In this document: piece after piece, positions 38,660 through 47,118 of the stretch
Layout of the letters: each line of letters opens with the position of its first letter
How positions within the stretch are numbered: position 1 is the first letter of the stretch
The notes under the pieces: generated by a model
Database searches by the model: none
Seen by the model: the letters and a program-made list of their open reading frames with translations, nothing else
What the model was told of the DNA's origin: nothing
Translations under genes and position numbers: made by a program
Origin: Xanthomonas cannabis pv. cannabis
GTDB taxonomy: Bacteria; Pseudomonadota; Gammaproteobacteria; Xanthomonadales; Xanthomonadaceae
Direction: 5' to 3'
DNA: 52,819 nt
Assembly: GCF_000802365.1 (NCBI RefSeq)
Contig: NZ_JSZE01000069.1
Span: 1-52,819, forward strand

Positions 38660-41600
38660 ATGATCGACATGAACTGCATGCCATTCGCACGCAACCGCAG
38701 CACGCTGTCCGCCGGTATCGCCATCGTCTTGTTCGCGAGCGCCGCCTCTACCACCGCTGCCGCCCAGCAGGCCGACGCCACGCCGGCGCCCACCGGCCAG
38801 ACCGAGGTGCAGGCCACGGACCTGGATGCGGTGACGGTGACCGGCTACCGCTACGCGATCGAAAAAAGCCTGGAGCAGAAGCGCAACGCCAACGCCGTGG
38901 TCGATGTGATCACCGCCGAGGACGTGGGCAAGTTCCCCGACAAGAACGTGGCCGATGCGCTGCAGCGCGTGCCCGGCGTGGTCATCAGCCGCGACGGCGG
39001 CGAGGGCAAGAACGTCAGTGTGCGCGGCCTGTCATCGGAGCTGGTGCTGACCGAATTGAACGGCAACTACATCGCCACCGCCGAATCCAACGGCGACCCG
39101 ACGCGCTCGTTCAACTACACGCTGCTGCCGTCGAACCTGCTGGGCAGCGCGGAGCTGTACAAGACCCCGGAAGCACGCATCGACGAAGGCGGCATCGGCG
39201 GCACGGTGATCCTGCAGACGCGGCGCCCGCTGGAACTGGAGCCACATTCCGGCTTCGTCTCGGCCGAGGGCACCTGGTCGGATACCAGCAAGAAGACCGA
39301 CGGCCAGTTCTCCGGTTCGTACTCGTGGCACGACAAGGACAACCGCTTCGGTGTCTTCGTTGGCTACACGCAGCAGAAGCGCACCGCGCGCACGCTCAAT
39401 GCCAGTACCGAGAGCTGGCAGTGGTACGGCCGCGACGAAGTCGGCCCGGCGGTCGACGTCAACGGCAATCCGTCGGACTTCAACGCCAACTGGTGGGGCG
39501 GTACCGGTTTCTGGAACCAGGACGGCAATTACTCCACCGGTTTCATGATGCCGACGGCGGTCAGTCTGGAGGCCAAACGCGAGGAGCGCGAGCGCAAGGG
39601 TGGGCAACTGACCTTGCAGTTCAAGCCGACCGACGACCTGACCCTGACCGCGAACTACTTCCGCTTCGACCTGTCGCAAGACTCGCAGACCAATACCATC
39701 AAGATTCCCGAGTGGAACATTGCCCGCTATAACGGCGACGGCAACTGGCGCGGCGGCCGTCTGCTCGACGGCCTGCAGTTCGATCCCAGCGGCACGATTG
39801 TCACTGGCGCCGCCTACAGCCTGCGTCCGGGCAAGACCTACTATTGCAGCGAGGCGCAGGCCGCCGCGGCCGGCCTGCCGCCGGGCGGCTGGGGCTCGGA
39901 TGATTGCACCGTGCCGACGCCGCAGATCACCGGCAGCTACAACATCGAGAAATCGCAGTCGCAGACGGTGGACCTGGGCGGCGAATGGCGTGGCGAGCAG
40001 GTGGACGTGGCGTTCAAGGTCGGCCGCACCTGGGCCAAGGGCGGGCCGGAGCTGCAGTTCTCCCTGCCGATCAAGCCGCGCCTGCAGAACGCCGATGGCA
40101 GCTGGAGCAATGGCAACTTCGCCAGCGCCTGGGACCTGACCGGCACGCCGTCCATGACATTCTCGCCGCAGCTGATGCAGAACCTGCGCGACGGCATCCT
40201 GCAGGTCGACCTGGGCTCGACCGGCTCGTCCTGGACCCGTAACACCAATCAGCAGCAGTACGCGCAGATCGATACCACCTGGCATTTCGATGGCGAGGTC
40301 GTCGACTCGCTGCAGTTCGGCCTCAAGCGTCGCGACGGCGGCATCCACCGCAGTACCGGCAACAACTACTGGGTGTGCCCGGGCACCGACCCGGGCGACT
40401 ACGACAACCGCTACTGGAACGGGCGCTGCAATGCCATCGCCACCCAGTTCTCGCCGGGCCTGTTGTTCGCGCAGGACAACCTGGCCGGTGGCGTCAACGC
40501 CAGCGCGTTCCCGGCGATCAACTTCCCGGGTTACATCGGCTACTTGAACCAGACCTACGGCGCGATGCAGACCCGCAGCGAAGACAACTTCGTCTACAAC
40601 GTCGACGAGGAAATCTATTCCACCTACCTGCAACTCAACTTCCACACCGAGCGGCTGCGTGGCAACGTCGGCGTGCGGGTGGCGCGCACCGGCCAGCGTG
40701 CCGATTCCACCGACAAGGTGACCGCCTACAACGACTACTTCTTCGATGGCGCCGACGGCAATCCGCTGGCCTGCCAGCAGGGCGCCGCCATGCCCGGCGG
40801 CGCCCCGGCCGACACCTATTGCGGGACCGAAGGCTACTGGCGTTTGTCCGACAGCGTGCAACGCACCGAGTCGTTCGTGGTCAGCGGGCTGGACCGCAAC
40901 TACACCGACGTGCTGCCGAGTTTCAACCTGGCCTACGACCTGACCGAGAACCTACTGCTGCGCGCGGCAGCCGCCAAGGTGATCGCACGTCCCAGCTACA
41001 ACGACATCGCCGCGCCCGGCAGCCTGGAGTTTTACAGTCCCGAGTACGTGGCCGACCGGCGCCTGACCGGCGGTGCCAGCGAGCAGGGCTGGTACGGCTC
41101 GGGCAGCAACAAGAACCTGGAGCCGTACAAGGCCAACCAGTTCGACCTGGGGCTGGAATGGTATTTCCAGCCGGGCTCGGTGGCAGGTGTGGGACTGTTC
41201 CGCAAGAACGTGGAGAACTTTGCGGTCGACGTCATCAGCGACGTGAACATGATGGTCGACGGGCAACCGGTCACCGTGCAGAACTACAGCACCCAGGCCG
41301 GCGGCCAGGACGCGGTCTCGCAGGGTGTGGAGCTCTACGCGCAGCACACGCTGCCATTCGGTCTTGGTGTGCAGTTCAACTACACCTACAACGATGCCAG
41401 CAAGGCCGCGGTGCGGCTGGAGGACGGCACCGAGGTCGGCAAGACCTCCATGCCGGGCAGCGCCAAGAACCAGACCAACCTCACCGTGTTCTACGAGACC
41501 GACAGCCTGCTGCTGCGCGCCTCGTACAACCGTCGCGGCGAGCTTGTGCAAGGCCTGGTCAACGGGTTGAACGTCTTTGAGGAGCCGTACTACCAGATCG

Positions 41601-41770
41601 ATATCAACGCGGCCTACAACATCACCCCGGCGCTCAGCCTCACCGCCTCGGTGCTGAACCTGACCAAGCAGGAGTCCCGCTCGCACCTGGGCGAAGACAC
41701 CCGCGCCCGCTTCTACACCGGCGGCTACGCAGGCCGGCTGGCGTACCTGGGGCTGACCTACAAGTTCTAG
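38660..41770 (+). CDS. TonB-dependent outer-membrane receptor
   Basis: 1036 residues. A signal peptide ends near SAASTTAAAQQ; a TonB box-like stretch DLDAVTVTGYR precedes the plug domain (about 50-185: VGKFPDKNVADALQRVPGVV, VSVRGLSSELVLTELNG, RIDEGGIGGTVILQT). The rest is the 22-strand barrel, ending in GLTYKF with the terminal Phe required for outer-membrane insertion. This length and plug wording fit the large Xanthomonas/Caulobacter class of receptors often used for plant-derived sugars or iron chelates; the substrate cannot be read from sequence. ATG at 38660 has GGGAGAG just upstream; ATGs at 38669 and 38678 are alternatives. No regulator or transporter genes lie next to it. Confidence 0.96.
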   Translation: MIDMNCMPFARNRSTLSAGIAIVLFASAASTTAAAQQADATPAPTGQTEVQATDLDAVTVTGYRYAIEKSLEQKRNANAVVDVITAEDVGKFPDKNVADALQRVPGVVISRDGGEGKNVSVRGLSSELVLTELNGNYIATAESNGDPTRSFNYTLLPSNLLGSAELYKTPEARIDEGGIGGTVILQTRRPLELEPHSGFVSAEGTWSDTSKKTDGQFSGSYSWHDKDNRFGVFVGYTQQKRTARTLNASTESWQWYGRDEVGPAVDVNGNPSDFNANWWGGTGFWNQDGNYSTGFMMPTAVSLEAKREERERKGGQLTLQFKPTDDLTLTANYFRFDLSQDSQTNTIKIPEWNIARYNGDGNWRGGRLLDGLQFDPSGTIVTGAAYSLRPGKTYYCSEAQAAAAGLPPGGWGSDDCTVPTPQITGSYNIEKSQSQTVDLGGEWRGEQVDVAFKVGRTWAKGGPELQFSLPIKPRLQNADGSWSNGNFASAWDLTGTPSMTFSPQLMQNLRDGILQVDLGSTGSSWTRNTNQQQYAQIDTTWHFDGEVVDSLQFGLKRRDGGIHRSTGNNYWVCPGTDPGDYDNRYWNGRCNAIATQFSPGLLFAQDNLAGGVNASAFPAINFPGYIGYLNQTYGAMQTRSEDNFVYNVDEEIYSTYLQLNFHTERLRGNVGVRVARTGQRADSTDKVTAYNDYFFDGADGNPLACQQGAAMPGGAPADTYCGTEGYWRLSDSVQRTESFVVSGLDRNYTDVLPSFNLAYDLTENLLLRAAAAKVIARPSYNDIAAPGSLEFYSPEYVADRRLTGGASEQGWYGSGSNKNLEPYKANQFDLGLEWYFQPGSVAGVGLFRKNVENFAVDVISDVNMMVDGQPVTVQNYSTQAGGQDAVSQGVELYAQHTLPFGLGVQFNYTYNDASKAAVRLEDGTEVGKTSMPGSAKNQTNLTVFYETDSLLLRASYNRRGELVQGLVNGLNVFEEPYYQIDINAAYNITPALSLTASVLNLTKQESRSHLGEDTRARFYTGGYAGRLAYLGLTYKF

Positions 41771-41790
41771 CTCCAGCGTGTCGCGCCCAT

Positions 41791-41869
41791 GCCTGCCACG
41801 TGGCGGTGTGGGCGCGATGGTTCGGTGACGGCCGGGCTGTAGTGGAAGTGAACCTGGAACCGTTATTTC
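41791..41869 (-). repeat. ~75-bp flanking repeat, left copy
   Basis: Reads (as complement) GAAATAACGGTTCCAGGTTC through to the CCGCCACGTGGC end. It is an imperfect inverted partner of 44964-45040. Its inner end ACCGTTATTTCG is partly duplicated at 41872-41883. It starts 20 bases after the TonB receptor stop. Confidence 0.75.
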
Positions 41870-44800
41870 GGACCGTTATTTCGCTCGCAGCAAGTTGCAT
41901 AGACTCTTTCCGGGATGATTGCCGAGGGCGCAAGAGTCCTATCGCACCGTCGAGAGCTAAGCGGGCACTACAGTATTTGGTGATTGGATTCTTTTTATTC
42001 CCCGCTTACTATCGGTCCTTAGTCGAAGGGGGCGGGGCGGGAGTGAGTCAATACTTATTGAACTTTGCAAAACACAATTTAGAAGGTAAGTCAGAGGCTT
42101 ACCTAATTTTGTTGTGGTGCCTGTATAAAGGGTACAGCAAAACAGGTAGATATTCCGATCAAATCAAAAGCTACCTTTCGAGAAACAGCGATAAAATATT
42201 TGATGGAAGCAGTAAGGGGTTATTTAGCGAGCGTATAGCCCGTAACGCTGCTAGGTTCAAGAAAGTTCTCGATGGCAGGGCTGAACTGGACTGGGTTGCC
42301 CCATCTGGCCTAAGTGCCTTGGCGGAAATGAATGTAAAAAATTTTCGAGGATTTGGGGAGTTGAGTGCCGACGATAGGGGGACGTTTATAAGATTTGGTA
42401 AAGTAAAGAATATCTTTTATGCTCCTAATGGAGGTGGCAAAACTTCTCTTTGCGAAGCGATAGAGTTCGGGACGACTGGGGCTATCAAAGAGGCAGATCG
42501 ACGCAAAACGAAGTTGAAAGACTATATTGCAAGGGGCAGTAAGAAGCAGTCTGTTTTTGTGCGCGATAAGCATGGGGTCGATATAGTAAAAAGCCAATCT
42601 TGGTCTGCTTGCTTTGTAGATCGTAATCGTTTGCAGGAGTTCTCGCTCCTGGGCTCTAAAGACACAGGAAGCAACGAAAGCGATGTAGTGGCAACGCTCT
42701 TCGGTCTTGAGGAGCTACAAGACGTCATTTCAAAGTTCGTCCGACCAGCTAGTTTCGATCTCCTGGGATTTCTAAAGTCAGGCAACTATGAGCAGCTAGC
42801 TCGGGCACGTGAGGAACATGATCGGCTTAAGGGGCTGAGATCTTCTGCGATCCAATCCATGGCGTTGGATACTCAGAATGTCCTGAGACTTTTAGGTATT
42901 CCTAAAGGTGAGGTTGCTGCAATCCGGCTTCGATATTTAAGGCTCTTAGAGTTGCACGACATGAAGATTCGAGTTGCTGAGCGACTCAAGGTGGCAGCCA
43001 AGCCGCTCGTCTTCAGTAAATCTGCTATCCATCGAGTGATAAGTATAGGGGCGAGGCTGAAATCAAGGCTTGAGAAGATCGATGGGGAGTTCGCAAAACT
43101 TTCATCAGCTATCAACTACCAGGCGCTTTTCGAAGCGATTAAGGCAATGGGGGAAGGTGATGAGCGCCCTGACTATTGTCCCGCGTGTTGCACTCCCCTG
43201 GACAAAGTCTCAAGGGATCCGTTCCTGCGTGCTAGAAATGAACTTGGCTCCATTGAAAGGTTAACGGATTTAAAGCGATCCAAGCACGCGTTAGAGCTTA
43301 AGACGATTGCATTGGCAGCACGGATTGCTACTTGGTACCAGGATTTTCTTGACAATGAGAAGGCAGGAATAGAATTCAAGGGAGACATAGCGGAGTTTGT
43401 TGAGAGCGTCAGCGTGTTTCATATTTCTGCTGATCGAGTTGGCGGGGCCACATCTCTATTGAGCACTATTGCCTCAAATTTGGCGGGGCAAGAAAGTGCC
43501 GTGGATGAATACGTGGGCCACTGCCGAGAAGCATTTGACAGGTACAGCAGCAGCGATGAGAGGGTTCGGAAACTTCTGGGCGACGTGAAAAAAATCTCGC
43601 ACAAGCTCGACGAGATTAAAAGTATTTTTTCGAATAAGAAGCAATGTCAAAGCTCATACAAGATTGCTGGTCGCGGCATTCAGGATATTTTAGCTAAGAT
43701 CAAAAGGCTGCAAGAGCTGACCAGTCGAGATAGCGCTTATAACGATTTGATTAGGCAGACGCAGGTGGAATACTCAAATCTGCACTCAGATCTTGCCGCT
43801 TTCAAAGTATCTATAGAAAAAGCCAGAATTTCAGGGATTGAAGAGAAGGCAGCGCATTACTACAAGGAAATTAATGCGCACGACGACGAGCATGAGCAGA
43901 TACTTGGTATCAGTTTTTCAGGTGTGAACGGTGGTTATAGAATCAATATCAAAGGCCAGGACTCTCTAGTTGCCGATGCTTTTGCCACGCTAAGTGAGGG
44001 TCATTTGAGAGTGCTTGGGCTATCTTTGCTTCTTGCGATGGCTCAGAAGAATAATTTGCCCCTCATTGTATTTGATGACGTGGTGAACGCCATTGATACT
44101 GAGCATAGGGCAAATATCATTCATCTTTTCTTTAATGATCCGTACTTGAAGAAAATTCAGATGGTAGTTACGACGCATGACAGACTCTTCTGGGAGCGAT
44201 TTTGCATGGTATCTGAAAGTAGTACTCATGCAGACCAAAGCTGTAGCAGAATATTAACGTGTACTAATCATGGAATCGTGTCTTTTGACTATGCAGGCGG
44301 CTTTAAGGCCAAGATAGAGAATGCGTTAGAAGTTTACGACATCAGACAGGCTCTGCTCTACTGCAGAATTTGGTTCGAAACAATGGTTGTCCAGTTCTGT
44401 TTAGATAATAAAATACAGGTTACCGCGACTTTTACTCCCCGGCAGCGGCATAAAGCTAATTTACTGCAAATAAGTCTTGAGAAAACCTTCAGCCTCGTTG
44501 AGGATTACATATCCTATGATTTTTCTAATTATCATGCCATTAAACGCGACCTGATAAATTGGGGGGCGCAAAATCAGGAGCATCATGCATTTGATGAATT
44601 CAGCTTTAATTTTGTGCATTCTAAGACAAGTCGCGAAGTTTTGGCCATTTATGAAGCAATTGATCGTTTCGAATGTCAACTCTTCCCACTTCAGCGAAAG
44701 GAGTACTGCTTAAGCTCGCTTGTCCTTGCTGAAAGCAAGATCGATCGGCTTGAGACAAAGACCGCAGGATTAACGCAGGCCCCGGAGGCGGTGAAGGCTA

Positions 44801-44949
44801 AATATGCTATGGAAATCGAGCGGCTGAAAGCTTTAGCTGCACTTAAGAAGGATCAGATAAATTATATTGAATTCTGTTTACGTCAGAGGCGACCCTCAAA
44901 GGAAGCACAGTCAGAGTCGGCCGATGAAAGAGAGACTGCGGACCAGTAG
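41800..44949 (+). CDS. SMC/Rad50-like ATPase with CxxC hook and extra C-terminal domain (defence-type, RloC-like?)
   Basis: Longest frame 1049 residues. Walker A APNGGGKTS (208-216), coiled-coil-rich middle with a CPAC hook at 460-463, ABC signature LSEGHLR (731-737), Walker B LIVFDDV (755-761) and H-loop TTHD (791-794). The split ATPase with a cysteine hook fits the Rad50/RloC class. After the ATPase comes a helical domain (about 830-1000) with R856-x3-E860 and His928/929, spaced somewhat like the Arg-Glu-His triad of PrrC/RloC anticodon nucleases; this match is tentative. Codon use is clearly AT-richer than its surroundings. The true start is uncertain: the frame opens at a GTG inside the flanking repeat, no in-frame ATG precedes 42328, and GTG at 42043 follows purine-rich sequence. 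Confidence 0.75.
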   Translation: MAVWARWFGDGRAVVEVNLEPLFRTVISLAASCIDSFRDDCRGRKSPIAPSRAKRALQYLVIGFFLFPAYYRSLVEGGGAGVSQYLLNFAKHNLEGKSEAYLILLWCLYKGYSKTGRYSDQIKSYLSRNSDKIFDGSSKGLFSERIARNAARFKKVLDGRAELDWVAPSGLSALAEMNVKNFRGFGELSADDRGTFIRFGKVKNIFYAPNGGGKTSLCEAIEFGTTGAIKEADRRKTKLKDYIARGSKKQSVFVRDKHGVDIVKSQSWSACFVDRNRLQEFSLLGSKDTGSNESDVVATLFGLEELQDVISKFVRPASFDLLGFLKSGNYEQLARAREEHDRLKGLRSSAIQSMALDTQNVLRLLGIPKGEVAAIRLRYLRLLELHDMKIRVAERLKVAAKPLVFSKSAIHRVISIGARLKSRLEKIDGEFAKLSSAINYQALFEAIKAMGEGDERPDYCPACCTPLDKVSRDPFLRARNELGSIERLTDLKRSKHALELKTIALAARIATWYQDFLDNEKAGIEFKGDIAEFVESVSVFHISADRVGGATSLLSTIASNLAGQESAVDEYVGHCREAFDRYSSSDERVRKLLGDVKKISHKLDEIKSIFSNKKQCQSSYKIAGRGIQDILAKIKRLQELTSRDSAYNDLIRQTQVEYSNLHSDLAAFKVSIEKARISGIEEKAAHYYKEINAHDDEHEQILGISFSGVNGGYRINIKGQDSLVADAFATLSEGHLRVLGLSLLLAMAQKNNLPLIVFDDVVNAIDTEHRANIIHLFFNDPYLKKIQMVVTTHDRLFWERFCMVSESSTHADQSCSRILTCTNHGIVSFDYAGGFKAKIENALEVYDIRQALLYCRIWFETMVVQFCLDNKIQVTATFTPRQRHKANLLQISLEKTFSLVEDYISYDFSNYHAIKRDLINWGAQNQEHHAFDEFSFNFVHSKTSREVLAIYEAIDRFECQLFPLQRKEYCLSSLVLAESKIDRLETKTAGLTQAPEAVKAKYAMEIERLKALAALKKDQINYIEFCLRQRRPSKEAQSESADERETADQ

Positions 44950-44963
44950 GGGGGGCTAGCCTT

Positions 44964-45040
44964 GAAATAACGGTTCCAGGTTCATTTCATTGCAGCCCAG
45001 CCGTCGCCAAACAATCGCGCCCATACCGCCACGCGGCCTG
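44964..45040 (+). repeat. ~75-bp flanking repeat, right copy
   Basis: Begins GAAATAACGGTTCCAGGTTC 14 bases past the ATPase stop and runs to the CCGCCACGCGGC end. Its complement matches the left copy over most positions, so the two form long inverted ends around the ATPase gene. Confidence 0.75.
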
Positions 45041-45075
45041 CCGGGCCTGGACGAGGTGTCGGACTTGAGGTGCAA

Positions 45076-45906
45076 CTAGCTGCCCGATTCGTCTTCGCGC
45101 ATGGGTGGGTCGGAAAGCATCATCACGTCAGCGCCGATATGCGCACGAACGTATGCCTTGCAGTTGGGGCAGACGGTTGGCTTGAGAAGCTTGTCAGGGG
45201 CGAAGGGAACCATGGCCGTGCATTTGCAGAGAAGGCCGACGGCCAGAATCTTTTCGATCCGATGCTCTGGATCGTTCTTGATTGCGATGTAGCTGGCGTT
45301 GCACTTGGTGCTAGGACAGAAGATTGCCTTGTCACCGGCTTGTTCTGCGGGCCCCAAGATCAACACTTGGCCGCACGAACACTTACTGGTGGCGATGTCT
45401 TTGGCTGCCGCTATCAAGGTTGAGTTCGCTACATCTTCCAGCTCGGAAATCCAAAGCTGGAGCTTTTCCACCCTAGGGGGCTTCGTGCGCCTGTCCTTCT
45501 GGAGGTGGAGGTAGCTGCCCAGCGTGTTGTAGTAGGTGCGGAACTTTGACCAAGGGATGCGCTTTGCTTCGCCTATGGGCAAGAACTCTTGATCGCCAAA
45601 CAACTTTTTCAAGTCGCTGGTTTCGAAGTTGAGGTCGTCTGGAAGCGGTGAAACGGAGATGGAAAAGCTCGCCGTTTGATCGGAGTGTGGGTCGAATTGC
45701 GCCAGCATCCGGATGATCTGGTCAGGTCGCCACTCGCGGGTAAGCTCCGCCGAAACCTCTTCTCCATATGCCGCCAAGTTCTGGTAGGCCACGGACTCGA
45801 AGCAGAATCGGAGTTCAAGCGCTGCATAGAGCAGTGAATGCTCGTTGCCGGTTGCGATAAGTTCTCTTGCCCGGGCCAGCGGGTCGGTGATGTTGTAGAG
45901 GGCCAT
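45076..45906 (-). CDS. HEPN-like / zinc-ribbon protein of unknown function
   Basis: 276 residues. The N-terminal half is helical, LARARELIATGNEHSLLYAA then LELRFCFESVAYQNL, with the small-residue, Arg and Glu pattern of HEPN-type helical bundles. The C-terminal half carries cysteine pairs typical of one or two zinc ribbons: KCSCGQV, FCPSTKC, LCKC and VCPNC. ATG at 45906 chosen; a TTG one codon upstream is possible. It faces the ATPase gene, just outside the right flanking repeat, so it could be an independent accessory gene. No known catalytic motif (such as R-x4-6-H) is clear. Function unknown. Confidence 0.75.
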   Translation of the reverse strand: MALYNITDPLARARELIATGNEHSLLYAALELRFCFESVAYQNLAAYGEEVSAELTREWRPDQIIRMLAQFDPHSDQTASFSISVSPLPDDLNFETSDLKKLFGDQEFLPIGEAKRIPWSKFRTYYNTLGSYLHLQKDRRTKPPRVEKLQLWISELEDVANSTLIAAAKDIATSKCSCGQVLILGPAEQAGDKAIFCPSTKCNASYIAIKNDPEHRIEKILAVGLLCKCTAMVPFAPDKLLKPTVCPNCKAYVRAHIGADVMMLSDPPMREDESGS

Positions 45907-46153
45907 CAAGGTAGGCTACTGGGGTTGGGGAGGCGCGTCATCACCGGCCTAATGCGTTGTGCTGCTGGGCTGTGGAAGGACCGTGATGGCGTCAGGTGCA
46001 CTTATCAGACGACGGCGCTCGGCTTGCGTGGCCCGTATGGAACTGCGCCAGCGGCGCACACACCCGCGCGAGACCCGCAAGCGTGTATTGACACGCCAGA
46101 CCGCGTACTTGCAATCTAGGCCCAAGGAGCGTCGAAACTCCTCACGTAGCGGT

Positions 46154-46183
46154 ACCCACCTCCGTCAAACCGGTGGGTTTTTT
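46154..46183 (+). terminator. Rho-independent terminator-like hairpin upstream of the C4-like RNA
   Basis: ACCCACC, 11 bases, GGTGGGT followed by a T-run. It lies in the 45907-46349 stretch, whose other content is the structured RNA candidate; small basic open frames before 46140 are not convincing genes. Confidence 0.6.
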
Positions 46184-46223
46184 GTGCCTGCATCCTGCAG
46201 GTACAAGCCGACGCAATGCCTGC

Positions 46224-46298
46224 GTCGGGAGGGCGGCTAATACAACACCCGCAAGGGGAATATGCCCGCCGGCTACGTGCGGTTTCGAACCTCCCGAC
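46224..46298 (+). ncRNA. C4-antisense-RNA-like structured element
   Basis: GTCGGGAGG pairs perfectly with CCTCCCGAC 57 bases later, enclosing a CCC-GCAA-GGG hairpin with a GNRA tetraloop and the stretch AATATGCCCGCCGGCTACGTG. By memory this matches the C4 antisense RNA of phages P1/P4 and relatives, which controls a downstream phage gene by antisense pairing. Here it sits 51 bases before the small gene at 46350, the position expected for such control. A covariance-model search would decide. Confidence 0.5.
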
Positions 46299-46349
46299 AT
46301 CCCGTCGCCGTTGGCGGCGGTTCTTGGGTTGTTCCAGGAGGGCGTTGCC

Positions 46350-46619
46350 ATGTCTACCGCACCATCCATGCCGGCATCTGTGCCGGTTGATCTGTTGCCA
46401 GCTTCCGCTCACCGCCTGCGGTGGGATCTGGGCGATGTGCTGCGCAGGCTCGATGCAAGCACAGCTATTGAGCAGGCGAGAGACCATACCGCGCATCCGC
46501 TGAGTCGCCAGCTCGGTGTATTGCCGCACACCTCGCGCCGCCTGTCGGCACGCAGAGCTGTGCCATTGCAGCAGTACGTCGCTGCAACCATCACCCGCCA
46601 TCACCCGGAGGCGCCATGA
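46350..46619 (+). CDS. Small phage-like protein downstream of the C4-like RNA
   Basis: 89 residues starting MSTAPSMPASVPVDLLP, with no known domain that I recognise. The start is firm: AGGAGG lies at ideal spacing before the ATG. The frame overlaps the SymE-like gene by four bases (ATGA), so the two are coupled. Genes after C4 RNAs are often small phage regulatory proteins (Ash/Icd-like), which is a possibility here. Confidence 0.7.
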   Translation: MSTAPSMPASVPVDLLPASAHRLRWDLGDVLRRLDASTAIEQARDHTAHPLSRQLGVLPHTSRRLSARRAVPLQQYVAATITRHHPEAP

Positions 46620-47032
46620 CACGCCGCCGCCCACCCAAGGCATCTGCCAACGCACGGCCCACCCGCACGCGTGCGCGCTCCGCGCCACCCAAGCGGGTGC
46701 AGTGGGTCGTTGTGGAACCCGACCGCACCAAGCTGCCACCGATGCTGCCACCCGACCCGGACGCCTCCCCGCAAGGTCCCGGCACGCTGCGCGCACCCCG
46801 CCGCGCCCGCCGCCCGCGCCAATGCACAGTCAGCTACACCCATTACCCCGGCGCCCACGACCACGCGGGCGACCAGCACGTGCCCCACGTCCGCCTCAGC
46901 GGCCTATGGCTGGAACAACTGGGCTTTGCCATCGGCACCAAGCTGCGCATCACCGCCAGCGCGGGGCAGTTGTTGATGGAGGTGTTACCGCCAGCGGAGG
47001 TGCCGGCCAGGGCGCGCAGCGTGCGGCGATGA
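46616..47032 (+). CDS. SymE-like toxin-family protein
   Basis: 138 residues. A long Arg/Pro-rich N-terminus (about 1-85) precedes a SymE fold (about 88-125) with HVRLSGLWLEQLGFAIGTK and LRITASAGQLLMEVLP, which match the SpoVT/AbrB-like SymE toxin family of type I toxin-antitoxin systems. No SymR-like antisense RNA could be established. The basic extension would suit nucleic-acid binding. The start codon overlaps the previous stop. A degenerate copy of its 3' half recurs at 49288-49488, and a shorter scrap at 50197-50248. Confidence 0.75.
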   Translation: MTRRRPPKASANARPTRTRARSAPPKRVQWVVVEPDRTKLPPMLPPDPDASPQGPGTLRAPRRARRPRQCTVSYTHYPGAHDHAGDQHVPHVRLSGLWLEQLGFAIGTKLRITASAGQLLMEVLPPAEVPARARSVRR

Positions 47033-47118
47033 TGCGGCGGCTGCCAGAAGCCTTGCGATTGACCTCGGTGCCGGATGCCACTAGCGTCGCAGCCACACCA
47101 GCGCACAACGGACGCTTC

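Noticed and set aside
39032-40861. 609-codon minus-strand frame under the TonB receptor
   Set aside because: The plus-strand frame has a signal peptide, plug motifs and terminal Phe; the antisense frame has no recognisable domain.
41800-42327. GTG at 41800 as the genuine start of the ATPase
   Set aside because: The first 20 codons lie inside the flanking repeat and there is no ribosome site. The longest frame is listed only because no better start can be proven.
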